This document shows positions 35,844-44,865 of a DNA stretch of 64,000 bases, one piece after another. The stretch covers positions 62,001 to 126,000 of the forward strand of contig JALEJI010000011.1 of the NCBI GenBank assembly GCA_022769825.1, read 5' to 3'. The notes under the pieces were generated by a model. That model was not told where the DNA came from. It did no database searches and saw only the letters and a list, made by a program, of their open reading frames with translations. The stretch is from Prevotella sp. (lineage in GTDB: Bacteria > Bacteroidota > Bacteroidia > Bacteroidales > Bacteroidaceae). The translations under genes were made by a program, and so were the position numbers. Each line of letters opens with the position of its first letter. The stretch's first letter is position 1.

Positions 35844-37403
35844 ATGGCAGAAGACGCATTCAAGAAGATTGTAAGCCATTGCAAGGAATATGGCTTCGTA
35901 TTCCCAAGTTCCGAAATTTATCCCGAAGGTCTCTCGGCAGTTTACGACTACGGACCAAACGGCGTGGAACTGAAAAACAACATAAAGAAATATTGGTGGG
36001 ATTCCATGGTGCTGCTCCACAACAATATCGTGGGCATCGACGCATCCATCTTCATGAACCCCACGGTGTGGAAGGCGAGTGGCCACGTTGACGCTTTCAA
36101 CGACCCTCTCATCGACAACCGCGACTCGAAGAAGCGCTACCGCGCCGACAACCTCATCGAGGACCAGATAGCGAAATACGAGGAGAAGATCGACAAGGAG
36201 GTGAAGAAGGCCGCCAAGAAGTTTGGCGACGCTTTCGACGAGCAGAAGTTCCGCGAGACCAACCCTCGCGTGCTGGAGCACCAGAAGAAGCGCGACGAGC
36301 TGCACGCTCGCTATACCGAGGCCATGCAAGGTCCCAACCTTGAGGAACTGAAGCAGATCATCCTTGACGAGGGAATAGTGGACCCCATCAGCGGCACGAA
36401 GAACTGGACCGACGTGCGCCAGTTCAACCTCATGTTCTCCACGGAGATCGGCTCAACCGCCGGCTCCACCAACAAGATTTACCTGCGTCCGGAGACGGCC
36501 CAGGGCATCTTTGTCAACTTCCTCAACGTGCAGCGCACCACTCGCCAGAAGCTACCGTTCGGCATTGCCCAGATTGGCAAGGCTTTCCGCAACGAGATAG
36601 TGGCACGCCAGTTCGTGTTCCGCATGCGCGAGTTTGAGCAGATGGAAATGCAGTTCTTCTGCCAGCCTGGCACGGAGATGCGCTGGTTCGAATATTGGAA
36701 GAAGGCTCGCCTGGCATGGCACGAGGCTCTCGGCATGGGCAACGACAACTATCGCTACCACGACCACGAGAAGCTCGCCTTCTACGCCAACGCCGCCACC
36801 GACATCGAGTTCAAGATGCCGTTCGGCTTCAAGGAGGTGGAGGGCATCCACAGCCGCACCAACTACGACCTCTCGCAGCACGAGAAGTTCAGTGGCACGA
36901 AGATGCGCTATTTCGACCCCGACAAGAACGAGAGCTACGTGCCTTACGACGTGGAGACATCCATCGGCGTGGACCGCATGTTCCTCTCCGTGATGTGTCA
37001 CGCCTACCAGGAGCAGAAGCTCGACAACGGCTCTACCCGCGTGGTGCTGTCGTTGCCTGAGGCATTGGCTCCTATCAAGTGCGCCGTGCTTCCATTGGTC
37101 AACAAGGACGGACTGCCAGAGAAGGCGCAAGAGATTCAAGACGAGCTGAAGTTCCACTTCACCACACACATCGACGCCAAGGACTCCATCGGCAAGCGTT
37201 ATCGCCGCGAGGACGCCATCGGCACGCCTTATTGCGTCACCGTGGACGGCCAGACCCTGGAAGACAACACCGTGACCTTGCGCCACCGCGACACCATGGA
37301 GCAGGAGAGGGTGAACGTCAACGAGCTGCGCGCCATCATCGAGGATCGCGTGAGCATCACCTCGCTTCTCAAGAAACTTGCCAAGGAAATCAAGGACTTC
37401 TAA
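35844..37403 (+). CDS. glyS: glycyl-tRNA synthetase, class II dimeric type
   Basis: 519 residues. Charges tRNA-Gly with glycine in the cytoplasm. The class II core is clear: FPSSEIYPEGLSAVYDYGPNG at the start, RPETAQGIFVNF, motif 2 in FRNEIVARQFVFRMREFEQME, motif 3 in TSIGVDRMFLSVM, and a C-terminal anticodon-binding domain (about 400-519). The 519-residue single-chain form corresponds to the alpha2 enzyme, not the alpha2beta2 type. Followed 25 nt later by an FKBP lipoprotein. Confidence 0.96.
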   Translation: MAEDAFKKIVSHCKEYGFVFPSSEIYPEGLSAVYDYGPNGVELKNNIKKYWWDSMVLLHNNIVGIDASIFMNPTVWKASGHVDAFNDPLIDNRDSKKRYRADNLIEDQIAKYEEKIDKEVKKAAKKFGDAFDEQKFRETNPRVLEHQKKRDELHARYTEAMQGPNLEELKQIILDEGIVDPISGTKNWTDVRQFNLMFSTEIGSTAGSTNKIYLRPETAQGIFVNFLNVQRTTRQKLPFGIAQIGKAFRNEIVARQFVFRMREFEQMEMQFFCQPGTEMRWFEYWKKARLAWHEALGMGNDNYRYHDHEKLAFYANAATDIEFKMPFGFKEVEGIHSRTNYDLSQHEKFSGTKMRYFDPDKNESYVPYDVETSIGVDRMFLSVMCHAYQEQKLDNGSTRVVLSLPEALAPIKCAVLPLVNKDGLPEKAQEIQDELKFHFTTHIDAKDSIGKRYRREDAIGTPYCVTVDGQTLEDNTVTLRHRDTMEQERVNVNELRAIIEDRVSITSLLKKLAKEIKDF

Positions 37404-37428
37404 GACAAGAACAAGCAAGTGTTTAAAT

Positions 37429-38073
37429 ATGCTGAATAAAAAAACATCAAGAATGGGCAGGAAAGCCATGTTTTTCATGGCTTTCTGCCTTTCGTCTTTC
37501 ATTTTCCTGCTTGGCTCTTGTTCGGAATCGGACAACACGGTAGAGGAATTTCCAGACTGGAAAAACACCAACGTCAATTATTGGGACAAGCTCTACGCCG
37601 AGACACAGGCAAAGGTAACGGCTGGCGATGCCTCCTGGAAAGCTTTCAAGAGCTATAGCATCGAGGACAGCCTGCAATCGCCCAACACAGATTACATCAT
37701 AGTCAACGTGCTCACGGCCGGCAAGGGCTCCGGATGCCCTATCTATTCCGACTCGGTGCGCGTGCGCTACACGGGCCAGCTCCTGCCCTCCACCTCATAC
37801 CCTCAGGGCTATGTCTTCGACACGACCAACAAGAACGGGGCCACCGACGCCACGGCTGGCGTTGCCGACATGAAGATAAGCGACCTCACGGCAGGCTTTG
37901 CCACCGCGCTGCAACGCATGCACATTGGCGACCAATGGGATGTATACATACCATGGACATTGGCCTATGGCGAATCGGGCAGCAGTTCGATACCCGGATA
38001 CTCTGTGCTGAAATTCAAGATACAACTCTTGGCTTACGCAAGGGCCGGGGCAAGCCTTCCGCCGTTTAAGTAA
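37429..38073 (+). CDS. FKBP-type peptidyl-prolyl isomerase lipoprotein
   Basis: 214 residues from the ATG at 37429; the frame extends upstream into glyS but the lipoprotein signal (FCLSSFIFLLGSC) sets the start here or at an ATG eight codons later. Residues about 85-205 form the FKBP fold, with DSVRVRYTGQLL, a modified VFDTT segment, GFATALQRMHIGDQWDVYIPWTLAYGESGSSSIPGYSVLKFKIQLL. Catalyses proline isomerisation on periplasmic or envelope proteins. Next to a related DUF4827 lipoprotein 62 nt downstream. Confidence 0.9.
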   Translation: MLNKKTSRMGRKAMFFMAFCLSSFIFLLGSCSESDNTVEEFPDWKNTNVNYWDKLYAETQAKVTAGDASWKAFKSYSIEDSLQSPNTDYIIVNVLTAGKGSGCPIYSDSVRVRYTGQLLPSTSYPQGYVFDTTNKNGATDATAGVADMKISDLTAGFATALQRMHIGDQWDVYIPWTLAYGESGSSSIPGYSVLKFKIQLLAYARAGASLPPFK

Positions 38074-38135
38074 ACCGCTAAGTTAACGTCTTAAATTTCA
38101 AGAAGATACTCATTTTATTGACCATAAAAGAGAAT

Positions 38136-38804
38136 ATGACCATAAAACAAATTCCGTCTAAAGGCAAAGGACTGTTGTTTCTCCTCATGCTCCTTGTGTC
38201 GGCCACGGCTATAACGTCGTGCAGCGACGACGAGACTTATGCCGACCAGGTGAAACGCGAGCGCAGCGTCATAAGCGCCTATATCGCCGACTCCGCGGTT
38301 AACGTCATCTCGGAGGAGCAGTTCCGCAACCAGAACTATACCACCGACGTATCGAAAAACGAGTTTGTGCTCTTCGAGTCGAGCGGTCTCTATATGCAGA
38401 TCGTGAGAAAGGGCTCGGGCAAGCCCATCGCCTCCGGCGAGTCGGCACGCATACTGTGCCGCTACACCGAGCGCAACCTCATGACCGACTCCATACAGGC
38501 AAGCAACACCATATCGCCTTACTATTATCGCTATGTGGAGAAGATGAACGTGACCAACAACTCGGGCACGTTCTCCGGGAGCTTCGAGCCGGAGACGAGC
38601 TTGATGTACCTTTTCTACAATAGCACCGCCATACCAAGCGGATGGCTTGCAGCACTGCCCTACGTCAACATTGGCAGGTATGTCAACGACGGCGACGAGC
38701 TGGCAAAGGTAAGGCTCATCGTGCCGCACGACCTTGGACAGCAATATGCCACTTCCGGCGTGTATCCATGCCTGTACGACATAACATTCCAAAGAGGAAT
38801 ATAA
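38136..38804 (+). CDS. DUF4827 family lipoprotein (FKBP-related)
   Basis: 222 residues from the ATG at 38136. Signal peptide ends at the lipobox AITSC. The sequence (YADQVKRERSVISAYI, then ESARILCRYTERNL) fits DUF4827 proteins, usually encoded next to FKBP lipoproteins in Bacteroidota and sharing a distant FKBP-like fold. The key FKBP active-site residues are not conserved, so isomerase activity is doubtful. A hairpin 12 nt downstream separates it from the mutase gene. Confidence 0.8.
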   Translation: MTIKQIPSKGKGLLFLLMLLVSATAITSCSDDETYADQVKRERSVISAYIADSAVNVISEEQFRNQNYTTDVSKNEFVLFESSGLYMQIVRKGSGKPIASGESARILCRYTERNLMTDSIQASNTISPYYYRYVEKMNVTNNSGTFSGSFEPETSLMYLFYNSTAIPSGWLAALPYVNIGRYVNDGDELAKVRLIVPHDLGQQYATSGVYPCLYDITFQRGI

Positions 38805-38816
38805 CTTTCAAAAAAC

Positions 38817-38841
38817 AGGGGTCGGCCTTGTGCCGGCCCCT
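38817..38841 (+). terminator. GC-rich hairpin, weak terminator or attenuator
   Basis: AGGGGTCGGC pairs with GCCGGCCCCT (one G-T) around a 5-nt loop. It lacks a T-run (AATAAT follows), so partial termination or mRNA stabilisation before the mutase gene is possible. Confidence 0.5.
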
Positions 38842-38884
38842 AATAATATGCATAACCTTTGAATCAAATAAAACCAAAAGAAAA

Positions 38885-40267
38885 ATGACTCTAATCAAAT
38901 CGATTTCCGGTATTCGCGGAACCATTGGCGGCCACACGGGCGACACGCTCAACCCTCTTGACATAGTAAAGTTCACCACTGCCTACGCCACGTTCATTCG
39001 CCGCAGCAAGCAGTCGGACAGCAACACCATCGTGGTGGGACGCGACGCTCGCATCTCGGGCGAGATGGTGAAAAACGTGGTCTGCGGAACACTCATGGGC
39101 ATGGGCTACGACGTGATAAACATTGGCCTGGCCACCACGCCAACGACAGAGCTGGCCGTCAGGATGAGCCACTCTGCCGGCGGCATCATCATCACAGCAA
39201 GCCATAACCCTCGCCACTGGAACGCGCTGAAGCTCCTCAACCAGGAAGGTGAGTTCCTCACCAAGGACAATGGCAACGAGGTGCTCGCCATCGCGGAGAA
39301 GGAAGACTTTGAATATGCCGACGTTGACCATCTCGGCAAATACACTGAGGACAACTCGTACAACCAACGCCACATAGACTCGGTGCTCAACCTCAAGCTC
39401 GTTGACACGGAGGCCATCCGCAACGCTCATTTCCACGTCTGCGTAGACTCGATCAACTCCGTGGGCGGCATCATCCTGCCTCAGCTCCTCGATGCCTTAG
39501 GCGTTGAGTATAAGTTCCTTAACGGCACTCCTAACGGCGACTTCGCCCACAACCCTGAGCCATTGGAGAAAAACCTCGGTGGCATAATGACGGAAGTGGC
39601 CAATGGCGGCTACGACCTTGGAATAGTGGTTGACCCCGACGTTGACCGCCTGGCCTTCATACAGGAGAACGGCAAGATGTATGGCGAGGAATACACTCTC
39701 GTCAGCGTTGCCGACTACATACTCGACCACGTGAAAGGCGCGACCGTGAGCAACCTCTCCTCCACTCGTGCCCTGCGCGACGTGACCGAGAAGCATGGCT
39801 GCCAGTATTTCGCTTCTGCCGTTGGCGAGGTGAACGTCACCACGAAGATGAAAGAGGTTGGCGCCGTCATCGGCGGCGAGGGCAACGGCGGAGTGATTTA
39901 TCCCGAGAGCCACTATGGTCGCGACGCCTTGGTGGGAATAGCCCTCTTCCTCAGCTCCATGGCACAGAAAGGCTGCAAGGCTTCAGAACTGCGCGCGTCG
40001 TACCCCAACTATTTCATGGCGAAGAACCGCATCGACCTTCAGCCTGGCACCGACGTCGACGCTCTCCTGGTAAAGGTGAAGGCTAAGTTCGAGGGCAGAG
40101 ACGACGTGAAGGTGACCGACATCGACGGCGTGAAGCTCGATTTCGCCGACTGCTGGGTTCACATGCGCAAGTCGAACACGGAGCCCATCATCCGCGTATA
40201 CTCTGAGGCGAAATCCATGGAGGAGGCCCAGAAGATAGCAGAGAAGATGGCAGACGAGCTGAAATAA
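38885..40267 (+). CDS. glmM: phosphoglucosamine mutase (phosphohexomutase family)
   Basis: 460 residues from the ATG at 38885, giving MTLIKSISGIRGTIGG; the frame is open upstream but without mutase character. Landmarks are the phosphoserine loop GGIIITASHNPRHWNALK, the metal loop VVDPDVDRLAF, the sugar-binding GGEGNGGVIYPESHYGRD, and the C-terminal phosphate-binding RKSNTEPIIRVYSEA. It interconverts glucosamine-6-P and glucosamine-1-P for cell-wall and LPS precursors. Family certain; glucosamine versus mannose/glucose preference is from similarity to Bacteroidota GlmM annotation only. Confidence 0.88.
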   Translation: MTLIKSISGIRGTIGGHTGDTLNPLDIVKFTTAYATFIRRSKQSDSNTIVVGRDARISGEMVKNVVCGTLMGMGYDVINIGLATTPTTELAVRMSHSAGGIIITASHNPRHWNALKLLNQEGEFLTKDNGNEVLAIAEKEDFEYADVDHLGKYTEDNSYNQRHIDSVLNLKLVDTEAIRNAHFHVCVDSINSVGGIILPQLLDALGVEYKFLNGTPNGDFAHNPEPLEKNLGGIMTEVANGGYDLGIVVDPDVDRLAFIQENGKMYGEEYTLVSVADYILDHVKGATVSNLSSTRALRDVTEKHGCQYFASAVGEVNVTTKMKEVGAVIGGEGNGGVIYPESHYGRDALVGIALFLSSMAQKGCKASELRASYPNYFMAKNRIDLQPGTDVDALLVKVKAKFEGRDDVKVTDIDGVKLDFADCWVHMRKSNTEPIIRVYSEAKSMEEAQKIAEKMADELK

Positions 40268-40293
40268 AACTTTTTAGGACATAACCATAAGAT

Positions 40294-40327
40294 GGCTGGA
40301 TTCCACACATGGAGTCCAGCCCTTTTT
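40294..40327 (+). terminator. intrinsic terminator after the mutase gene
   Basis: GGCTGGATTCC pairs with GGAGTCCAGCC (one wobble) around a short loop, followed by CTTTTTG. Confidence 0.85.
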
Positions 40328-40402
40328 GTGTAAAGCAACGACTTGGAAGGTTGGTTGTAACGCGGGAAACAGCATATCCAGCAACACGCGCCAACTCAAA
40401 AA

Positions 40403-40741
40403 TGTAAAATATTATTGCCAAAATTTAACACTTGAAAACAGGGGCAAATAGAGCGGAAAAAGGGTAGCCTTGTTCCCCTTGGTAACGCCGTTTGCGGCTT
40501 TTTGGCAAAAAACTCTCGCCGTTACGGTGCAATCGCGTTGCCGTTACACCGTAACGGCAACGCGATTGCACCGTAACGGCGACGGTTTTTCAGCACGCGA
40601 ATGGCTTCAATAAACAGACAAAATTTCAACCCTTTGATAATCAACACTTTATCAAAACAACCCATAATCGCGCCATTTACGACCAAGAGACTGCTTGGTT
40701 GAAAAAAATCGATTCTCAGACGACCATTTGTAAATATTATT
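40403..40741. repeat. dispersed repeat family A, copy 2 (339 bp)
   Basis: Bounded by TGTAAAATATTATT on the left and TGTAAATATTATT on the right. The central inverted repeat is perfect over 31 bp (40517-40547 with 40551-40581, loop ACC), with an A-run upstream and GGTTTTTC just after. Compared with copy 1 the stem has one pair changed on both sides (C-G to T-A), and the extra 22-bp tandem units are absent. Lies between the convergent mutase and AAA-ATPase genes. Confidence 0.92.
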
Positions 40742-40801
40742 CACAGCAAAATCTGTTGACATCCGATGCAATGCAGGGGCCAGAACAGTACGGCCCACAA
40801 A

Positions 40802-40832
40802 AATGTTCCACCTCTTTTACAGCGACGAGACT
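40802..40832 (+). repeat. dispersed repeat family B, fragment (copy 2)
   Basis: AATGTTCCACCTCTTTTACA followed by GCGACGAG matches the first 30 nt of family B copies 1 and 3. It ends at the stop codon of the AAA-ATPase gene and directly follows repeat A copy 2 by 60 nt. Confidence 0.55.
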
Positions 40833-42398
40833 TTAGCTTTCTTCTCTTATCTTCCACTCAGTGATGGTGCGCTCCTGGCTGCTGTAGTTCACGCCCACCT
40901 TCACGAGCTTCTTGCCATCGGCAGTGTAAGGAATGAGATATCCCTTGGCGTCAATCTGGTTGAGCGCGGCATCGGCGGAGCCATCAAACTTCAGTTCCAT
41001 GACGTAGACCACCGTAGGCAGCGTTATCACCACATCAGCCCTGCCATGCGAGCTCTGCTCCTCCACCTTAACAAACGCGCCAAGGAGTGAGAAAATGAGG
41101 TAAAATATGGTCTGTACGTCGCGTTCGCTTTTGTTGGACAAGCGATAACTCACGCCGGCGAGATAAGCCCTCATAAGGGTGAGCGCTTGTTCCATGTCGC
41201 CAGCCAGCAATGTCTTCGTCAACTTTATGACAAAGCTGCTGTTGGTGCCCGAAGCTGGAATGAGATAGTTAGCCGCAAGCGACCGTACCATACCGAGGCG
41301 CACCTCCTCATTGGGGTATGCAAGGGTGTAGAAACCTACATTTGGATCATAATGCTTTATGGTGAGATAACCGCTCTGATAGAGCAAGGGCAAGGCAGAC
41401 ACCATGTTCTCTGGCGACACGTCGAAATCGTCGACGCTCGCGTCTTGAGCAGTTAGGTCAAGCACGCCAACGTTGTATTTCCGCAACAGTTTTATTATAT
41501 ATGTTGGCGTGCCCGACTCAAACCAGTAATTGCCGATAACACCTGAAGCGAGAGCCTTCATCAGACTGAAGGGGTTATAGACATCTTTCGCGGTAGGGCT
41601 GAAATGGTAGCCATCGTATTTTTCCTTGAGCTTTGCGAACGTCTCGTCTACCGTGAGGCGCAGACGCTCGGCAAGCGATTCCACGTCGGGCCTCAGCTGC
41701 GTGAGCAGCTCATCCTTGCTTATGCCACAGATAGCCGAGTACTGGTCGTACATGGAGATATTGAACAGGTTGTTGAGCTCGCTGAAGATGCTAAGTTGAG
41801 CGAACTTCGTGATGCCCGTTATGAAGACAAACTCGAGGTATGGGTCAAGCGACTTGATGGGCGAATAGAAGTTTTGCATGACGCGGCGCAGCGCGGCGAG
41901 GTTCTGGTCCTCGTGCACCACGTCGAGCAGAGGCGCGTCATATTCATCGATTATGAGCACCACCTTCTGCCCTGTCTGTTCATAAGCGGCCTTGACAAGA
42001 TGCTCGAAGCGCTGGTTCAGGTTTGGCGTGTCGCTGCGACGACCGTATTTGTCTTCATATTGAACTAACTTGTAGTTGAGTTCCGACTTGAGATCCCCTT
42101 CATGGCAATGCTTTGCTGTGCTCATATCGAAGTGCAGTACGGGATGACATGTCCATTCACGCTCCTTCCTATTTATGGCGAGGCCCTCAAACAACTCCTT
42201 GCGACCCTCGTAATAGCAATGAATCATGGAGGCAAAGAGCGATTTGCCAAATCGTCTCGGACGGCTCAAGAATATGTACTTGTAACCACGGTCAATGAAG
42301 TCGGCAAGATATTGCGTCTTGTCTACATAAAGGTATTTACGCTCTCGAATGTCGCTGAATGTCTGTATTCCTACAGGATATTTCCTTGTCTGTGTCAT
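40833..42398 (-). CDS. AAA-ATPase-like/PD-(D/E)XK nuclease-superfamily protein
   Basis: 521 residues. The N-terminal AAA-ATPase-like domain (about 5-210) starts [22 protein letters not shown] and has a Walker A-like [10 protein letters not shown] and Walker B-like [16 protein letters not shown]-terminal PD-(D/E)XK-type domain follows, with [28 protein letters not shown] (about 455-485) supplying the D...ExK motif. Large paralogous families of this type occur in gut Bacteroidota; their role is unknown and they are often in variable regions. A truncated relative lies at 45266-45313. It is flanked by dispersed repeats. Confidence 0.9.
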   Translation of the reverse strand: MTQTRKYPVGIQTFSDIRERKYLYVDKTQYLADFIDRGYKYIFLSRPRRFGKSLFASMIHCYYEGRKELFEGLAINRKEREWTCHPVLHFDMSTAKHCHEGDLKSELNYKLVQYEDKYGRRSDTPNLNQRFEHLVKAAYEQTGQKVVLIIDEYDAPLLDVVHEDQNLAALRRVMQNFYSPIKSLDPYLEFVFITGITKFAQLSIFSELNNLFNISMYDQYSAICGISKDELLTQLRPDVESLAERLRLTVDETFAKLKEKYDGYHFSPTAKDVYNPFSLMKALASGVIGNYWFESGTPTYIIKLLRKYNVGVLDLTAQDASVDDFDVSPENMVSALPLLYQSGYLTIKHYDPNVGFYTLAYPNEEVRLGMVRSLAANYLIPASGTNSSFVIKLTKTLLAGDMEQALTLMRAYLAGVSYRLSNKSERDVQTIFYLIFSLLGAFVKVEEQSSHGRADVVITLPTVVYVMELKFDGSADAALNQIDAKGYLIPYTADGKKLVKVGVNYSSQERTITEWKIREES

Positions 42399-42505
42399 GA
42401 TAGTAATCTAAAAAAGCATCGTCGCAGCTCTTGCGCCGCTAAGTTACTAAAAAAACGGCGATACGGCAAGGATTCATAACAAAGTTTTCACCGCTTTTGA
42501 CTATA

Positions 42506-42679
42506 ATGCCGGAGTATCACTTGCAACATTCTACAATAAAGGTTTACAAGGAGCGGTCCGACCATGGTAAAATCATCATAACAGGCAAGGAGACGTATGA
42601 AAATATTTTGAGAGAGACAATTATCCAATTTTTGAAATTTGGTTTACAGCTTCTTGCGTTACTCGAAAATAATTCGTAA
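42506..42679 (+). CDS. possible small protein, 57 residues
   Basis: An ATG-started frame (MPEYHLQHSTIKVYKERSDH at the start) with fairly protein-like composition and a hydrophobic C-terminal helix (FLKFGLQLLALLENNS). I recognise no family. Its stop codon TAA is also the first three bases of the strong -7 element TAATTTTG of the ncRNA downstream. It could be a gene remnant or chance. Confidence 0.3.
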   Translation: MPEYHLQHSTIKVYKERSDHGKIIITGKETYENILRETIIQFLKFGLQLLALLENNS

Positions 42680-42684
42680 TTTTG
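42654..42684 (+). promoter_or_regulatory. strong Bacteroidota promoter for the candidate ncRNA
   Basis: TTG (42654-42656), exactly 20 nt, TAATTTTG (42677-42684). The predicted start of transcription (about 42688-42692) coincides with the first base-paired stem of the structured region. Confidence 0.75.
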
Positions 42685-42687
42685 CAA

Positions 42688-43012
42688 CGCCCAGTTTTGG
42701 CAGGCTGAACCGCAAGGCAGAAGCCCAAAGGGTGGGCGACATTAATGGAAAGCGTTTACTAACGCTTTGTTCTTGACAACTCGAAACTTCGCAACTTTCC
42801 AGTCACTGTCAAAGGACAAGGCAACGGTAGATGCCTTGTGGATGTGTACATCCTAACCCGTGGTGTGCCCTGTTCTTTCTTAAAACAGGGTATGCTATGG
42901 GTGTGGAATATCATATCGGCGTGGGCTTCTGCGTTGCTCGTTCTGGCAGTGATGGGCAATGCGAAGGCCTCGAGTTGTGGAACGGGTGACGGTACAGCGA
43001 CCCACGCTTTTT
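42688..43012 (+). ncRNA. candidate structured non-coding RNA, about 325 nt
   Basis: Bounded by a strong promoter and an intrinsic terminator. Stems seen: CGCCCA (42688-42693) with TGGGCG (42733-42738); AAAGCGTT/AACGCTTT (42749-42768); ACAAGGCA/TGCCTTGT (42816-42839); GGATG/CATCC (42840-42853); CCCTGTT/AACAGGG (42868-42890); and GCGTGGG (42919-42925) with CCCACGC (43001-43007), inside which TGCGTTGC and GCAATGCG also pair. A T-run (TTTTTC) follows the last stem. Not tRNA, tmRNA, SRP or RNase P by signature. A GTG-started frame of 97 codons (42838-43131) crosses it but runs over the terminator and into the next gene. It may belong to a known Bacteroidales RNA class such as the 6S-like Bacteroidales-1 motif; untested. 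Confidence 0.6.
42919..43012 (+). terminator. 3' stem and T-run ending the candidate ncRNA
   Basis: GCGTGGG pairs with CCCACGC, directly followed by TTTTTC (43008-43013). The enclosed loop is long and contains a second helix, so the hairpin is not a minimal terminator. Confidence 0.5.
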
Positions 43013-43081
43013 CATTCTCTGCCTTTACACGTATCTTGTTTTTACCATCACAGTGGGTCGGGGTGATATTAACATTTATGT

Positions 43082-44860
43082 ATGCTTCAACTGAAGAAAA
43101 CAGTCCATGCCGTATATGGCCCTGTAATTGAAGAATTCCCACTGTTTGCAGTAACGTTTCTGCTTGCCATTTTGGATGTGTTAAGGGTTATCCATGGTGG
43201 TATTATCAATCATTATGACATTACGGTTTGGGGCTTGACCTTTTGCCATTTAGGTTTCCCTGCATTGTTCTCATTTGCCTTTGCACAATTAGCATATCAT
43301 TTCAGATACAAAATAGTCAGAATATTATGCTATGGCTGTCCTATTATCTTGTTCACCATAAACATATTCTCACGCATCAACTTTGGAGGTCCTTTAACCC
43401 CACAATACATTATGGCCATTGGTGAAACCAATTCGCAGGAAGCAACTGAGTTCTTATCAACATTTCTTTTGTGTCCCCACGGATTAATTGTCGTTTTAAT
43501 TGTGATGGCAACCATTGCCACTTGCTATCTCGCGGAGAAGTATAAAAGGCAAATTGTCAGTATGGCTGAACGTACCCATGCAAGGCTTGTCATATGTGCC
43601 GTTTCTACAGTATTGTTTGCTTTTGGATGTGCACATACACCTTCTACATACCACTTGTACCAAATAAAGTCCATGATACAGATGGATGGATGGGGAGAAA
43701 AATATCTACTTGGAATGGCCATGAGCCAAGACCTTTATTCCAATTTCATGTACTCAACTTATATGCCAACAGTCGCAGGAAAGCAGATGCGCGAATCAAT
43801 TAATATCAGTCTTTCGGACAATTCATGCAAGACCGAGGCTAACGATTCTTTAAACATTGTATTGGTCATTGGTGAATCGTATATTAAAGCCCACAGCCCA
43901 CTGTATGGCTATTACCTAAATACCACGCCAATCATGAAAGAAGAGCGCCAAAAAGGAGACCTGTTTGTCTTCAACAATATAAACACGCCATACAACACGA
44001 CTTCGCCAACTTTGCGAAATTTCTTCTCATGCAACTGTATGGGGTTAGAGGAAGATTGGGGTGACAACGTCTTCATGCCTATTCTATTCAAGCGAAGCGG
44101 CTATGATGTTTACTTTTGGGACAACCAAAATATACAGCAAGCCAACACATGGGACTTTACCCTCAACTCTTATCTCCACAATGACAAGTTGGCGTCAGCG
44201 TCGTATACGGCCGAGAACGCGCAACCATACCAATATGATGGAGATTTAATAAACGACTTTTTCGAGAAGCGTTATTCATTAAACAAGAATACACTTTCCA
44301 TCATCCACCTTTGGGGACAACACGTAAACGCGGAACTAAGATACCCCCACACAGCCAAATTCAACCATTTCACCGCCGACAGTGTGAAGGTGAAGCATCA
44401 ATGGCTAACAAAAGAAATGCGCAAGAAGATAGCCCACTACGACAACGCCACATATTATAATGACGCATGCATGGGAAAGATATTAAAACATTATCGCAAC
44501 GCAAACGCCGTGATAGTATACCTCTCAGACCACGGAGAAGAAATCTACGACTGGAGGCCTTCAATGGGAAGAAAGATAGATCCAATGGGGAAAAACGTCG
44601 TGAAATACCAGTTTGACATTCCATTCGTGGTATGGTGCTCTGACAAATACAAGGCTAAACATCCTGAAATTGTCAAGGCCATACGCGCGGCGGTGAACAA
44701 GCCCATGTCGTCAGACATCACCTGCAATATGCTGTTCCACTTGGCCGGGCTGAAAACCAAAAATTACCGCCAATCACTCGACATACTCAGCAACGACTAT
44801 AAATGTCCCAAGAGAATACTGAATGACAAGTACGACTACAATAAGATAGGACATAAATGA
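43082..44860 (+). CDS. phosphoethanolamine transferase-like membrane sulfatase-fold protein (EptA/LTA synthase family)
   Basis: 592 residues. About five N-terminal membrane spans (residues 15-210) are followed by a periplasmic sulfatase-fold domain. Motifs: VLVIGESYIKAHSPLYGYYLNTTP (metal Glu and the HxxLYGY signature), NTPYNTTSPTLRNFFSC with the nucleophile Thr (about residue 308-312), and YLSDHGEEIYD for the remaining metal ligands. Such enzymes move phosphoethanolamine from phosphatidylethanolamine onto lipid A or glycans; the acceptor is not determined. The first part of the gene is visibly more AT-rich than its neighbours, suggesting acquisition. It follows the ncRNA terminator by about 70 nt. 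Confidence 0.88.
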   Translation: MLQLKKTVHAVYGPVIEEFPLFAVTFLLAILDVLRVIHGGIINHYDITVWGLTFCHLGFPALFSFAFAQLAYHFRYKIVRILCYGCPIILFTINIFSRINFGGPLTPQYIMAIGETNSQEATEFLSTFLLCPHGLIVVLIVMATIATCYLAEKYKRQIVSMAERTHARLVICAVSTVLFAFGCAHTPSTYHLYQIKSMIQMDGWGEKYLLGMAMSQDLYSNFMYSTYMPTVAGKQMRESINISLSDNSCKTEANDSLNIVLVIGESYIKAHSPLYGYYLNTTPIMKEERQKGDLFVFNNINTPYNTTSPTLRNFFSCNCMGLEEDWGDNVFMPILFKRSGYDVYFWDNQNIQQANTWDFTLNSYLHNDKLASASYTAENAQPYQYDGDLINDFFEKRYSLNKNTLSIIHLWGQHVNAELRYPHTAKFNHFTADSVKVKHQWLTKEMRKKIAHYDNATYYNDACMGKILKHYRNANAVIVYLSDHGEEIYDWRPSMGRKIDPMGKNVVKYQFDIPFVVWCSDKYKAKHPEIVKAIRAAVNKPMSSDITCNMLFHLAGLKTKNYRQSLDILSNDYKCPKRILNDKYDYNKIGHK

Positions 44861-44865
44861 AGAGA

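Noticed and set aside
36552..37577. 341-codon minus-strand frame
   Set aside because: Antisense to glyS; composition (His/Val/Leu-rich) is typical of a complement of a GC-rich gene.
42838..43131. 97-codon frame with a signal-peptide-like stretch
   Set aside because: It starts with GTG inside a hairpin, crosses the likely ncRNA terminator and overlaps the next gene in another frame. The RNA structures explain the sequence better.
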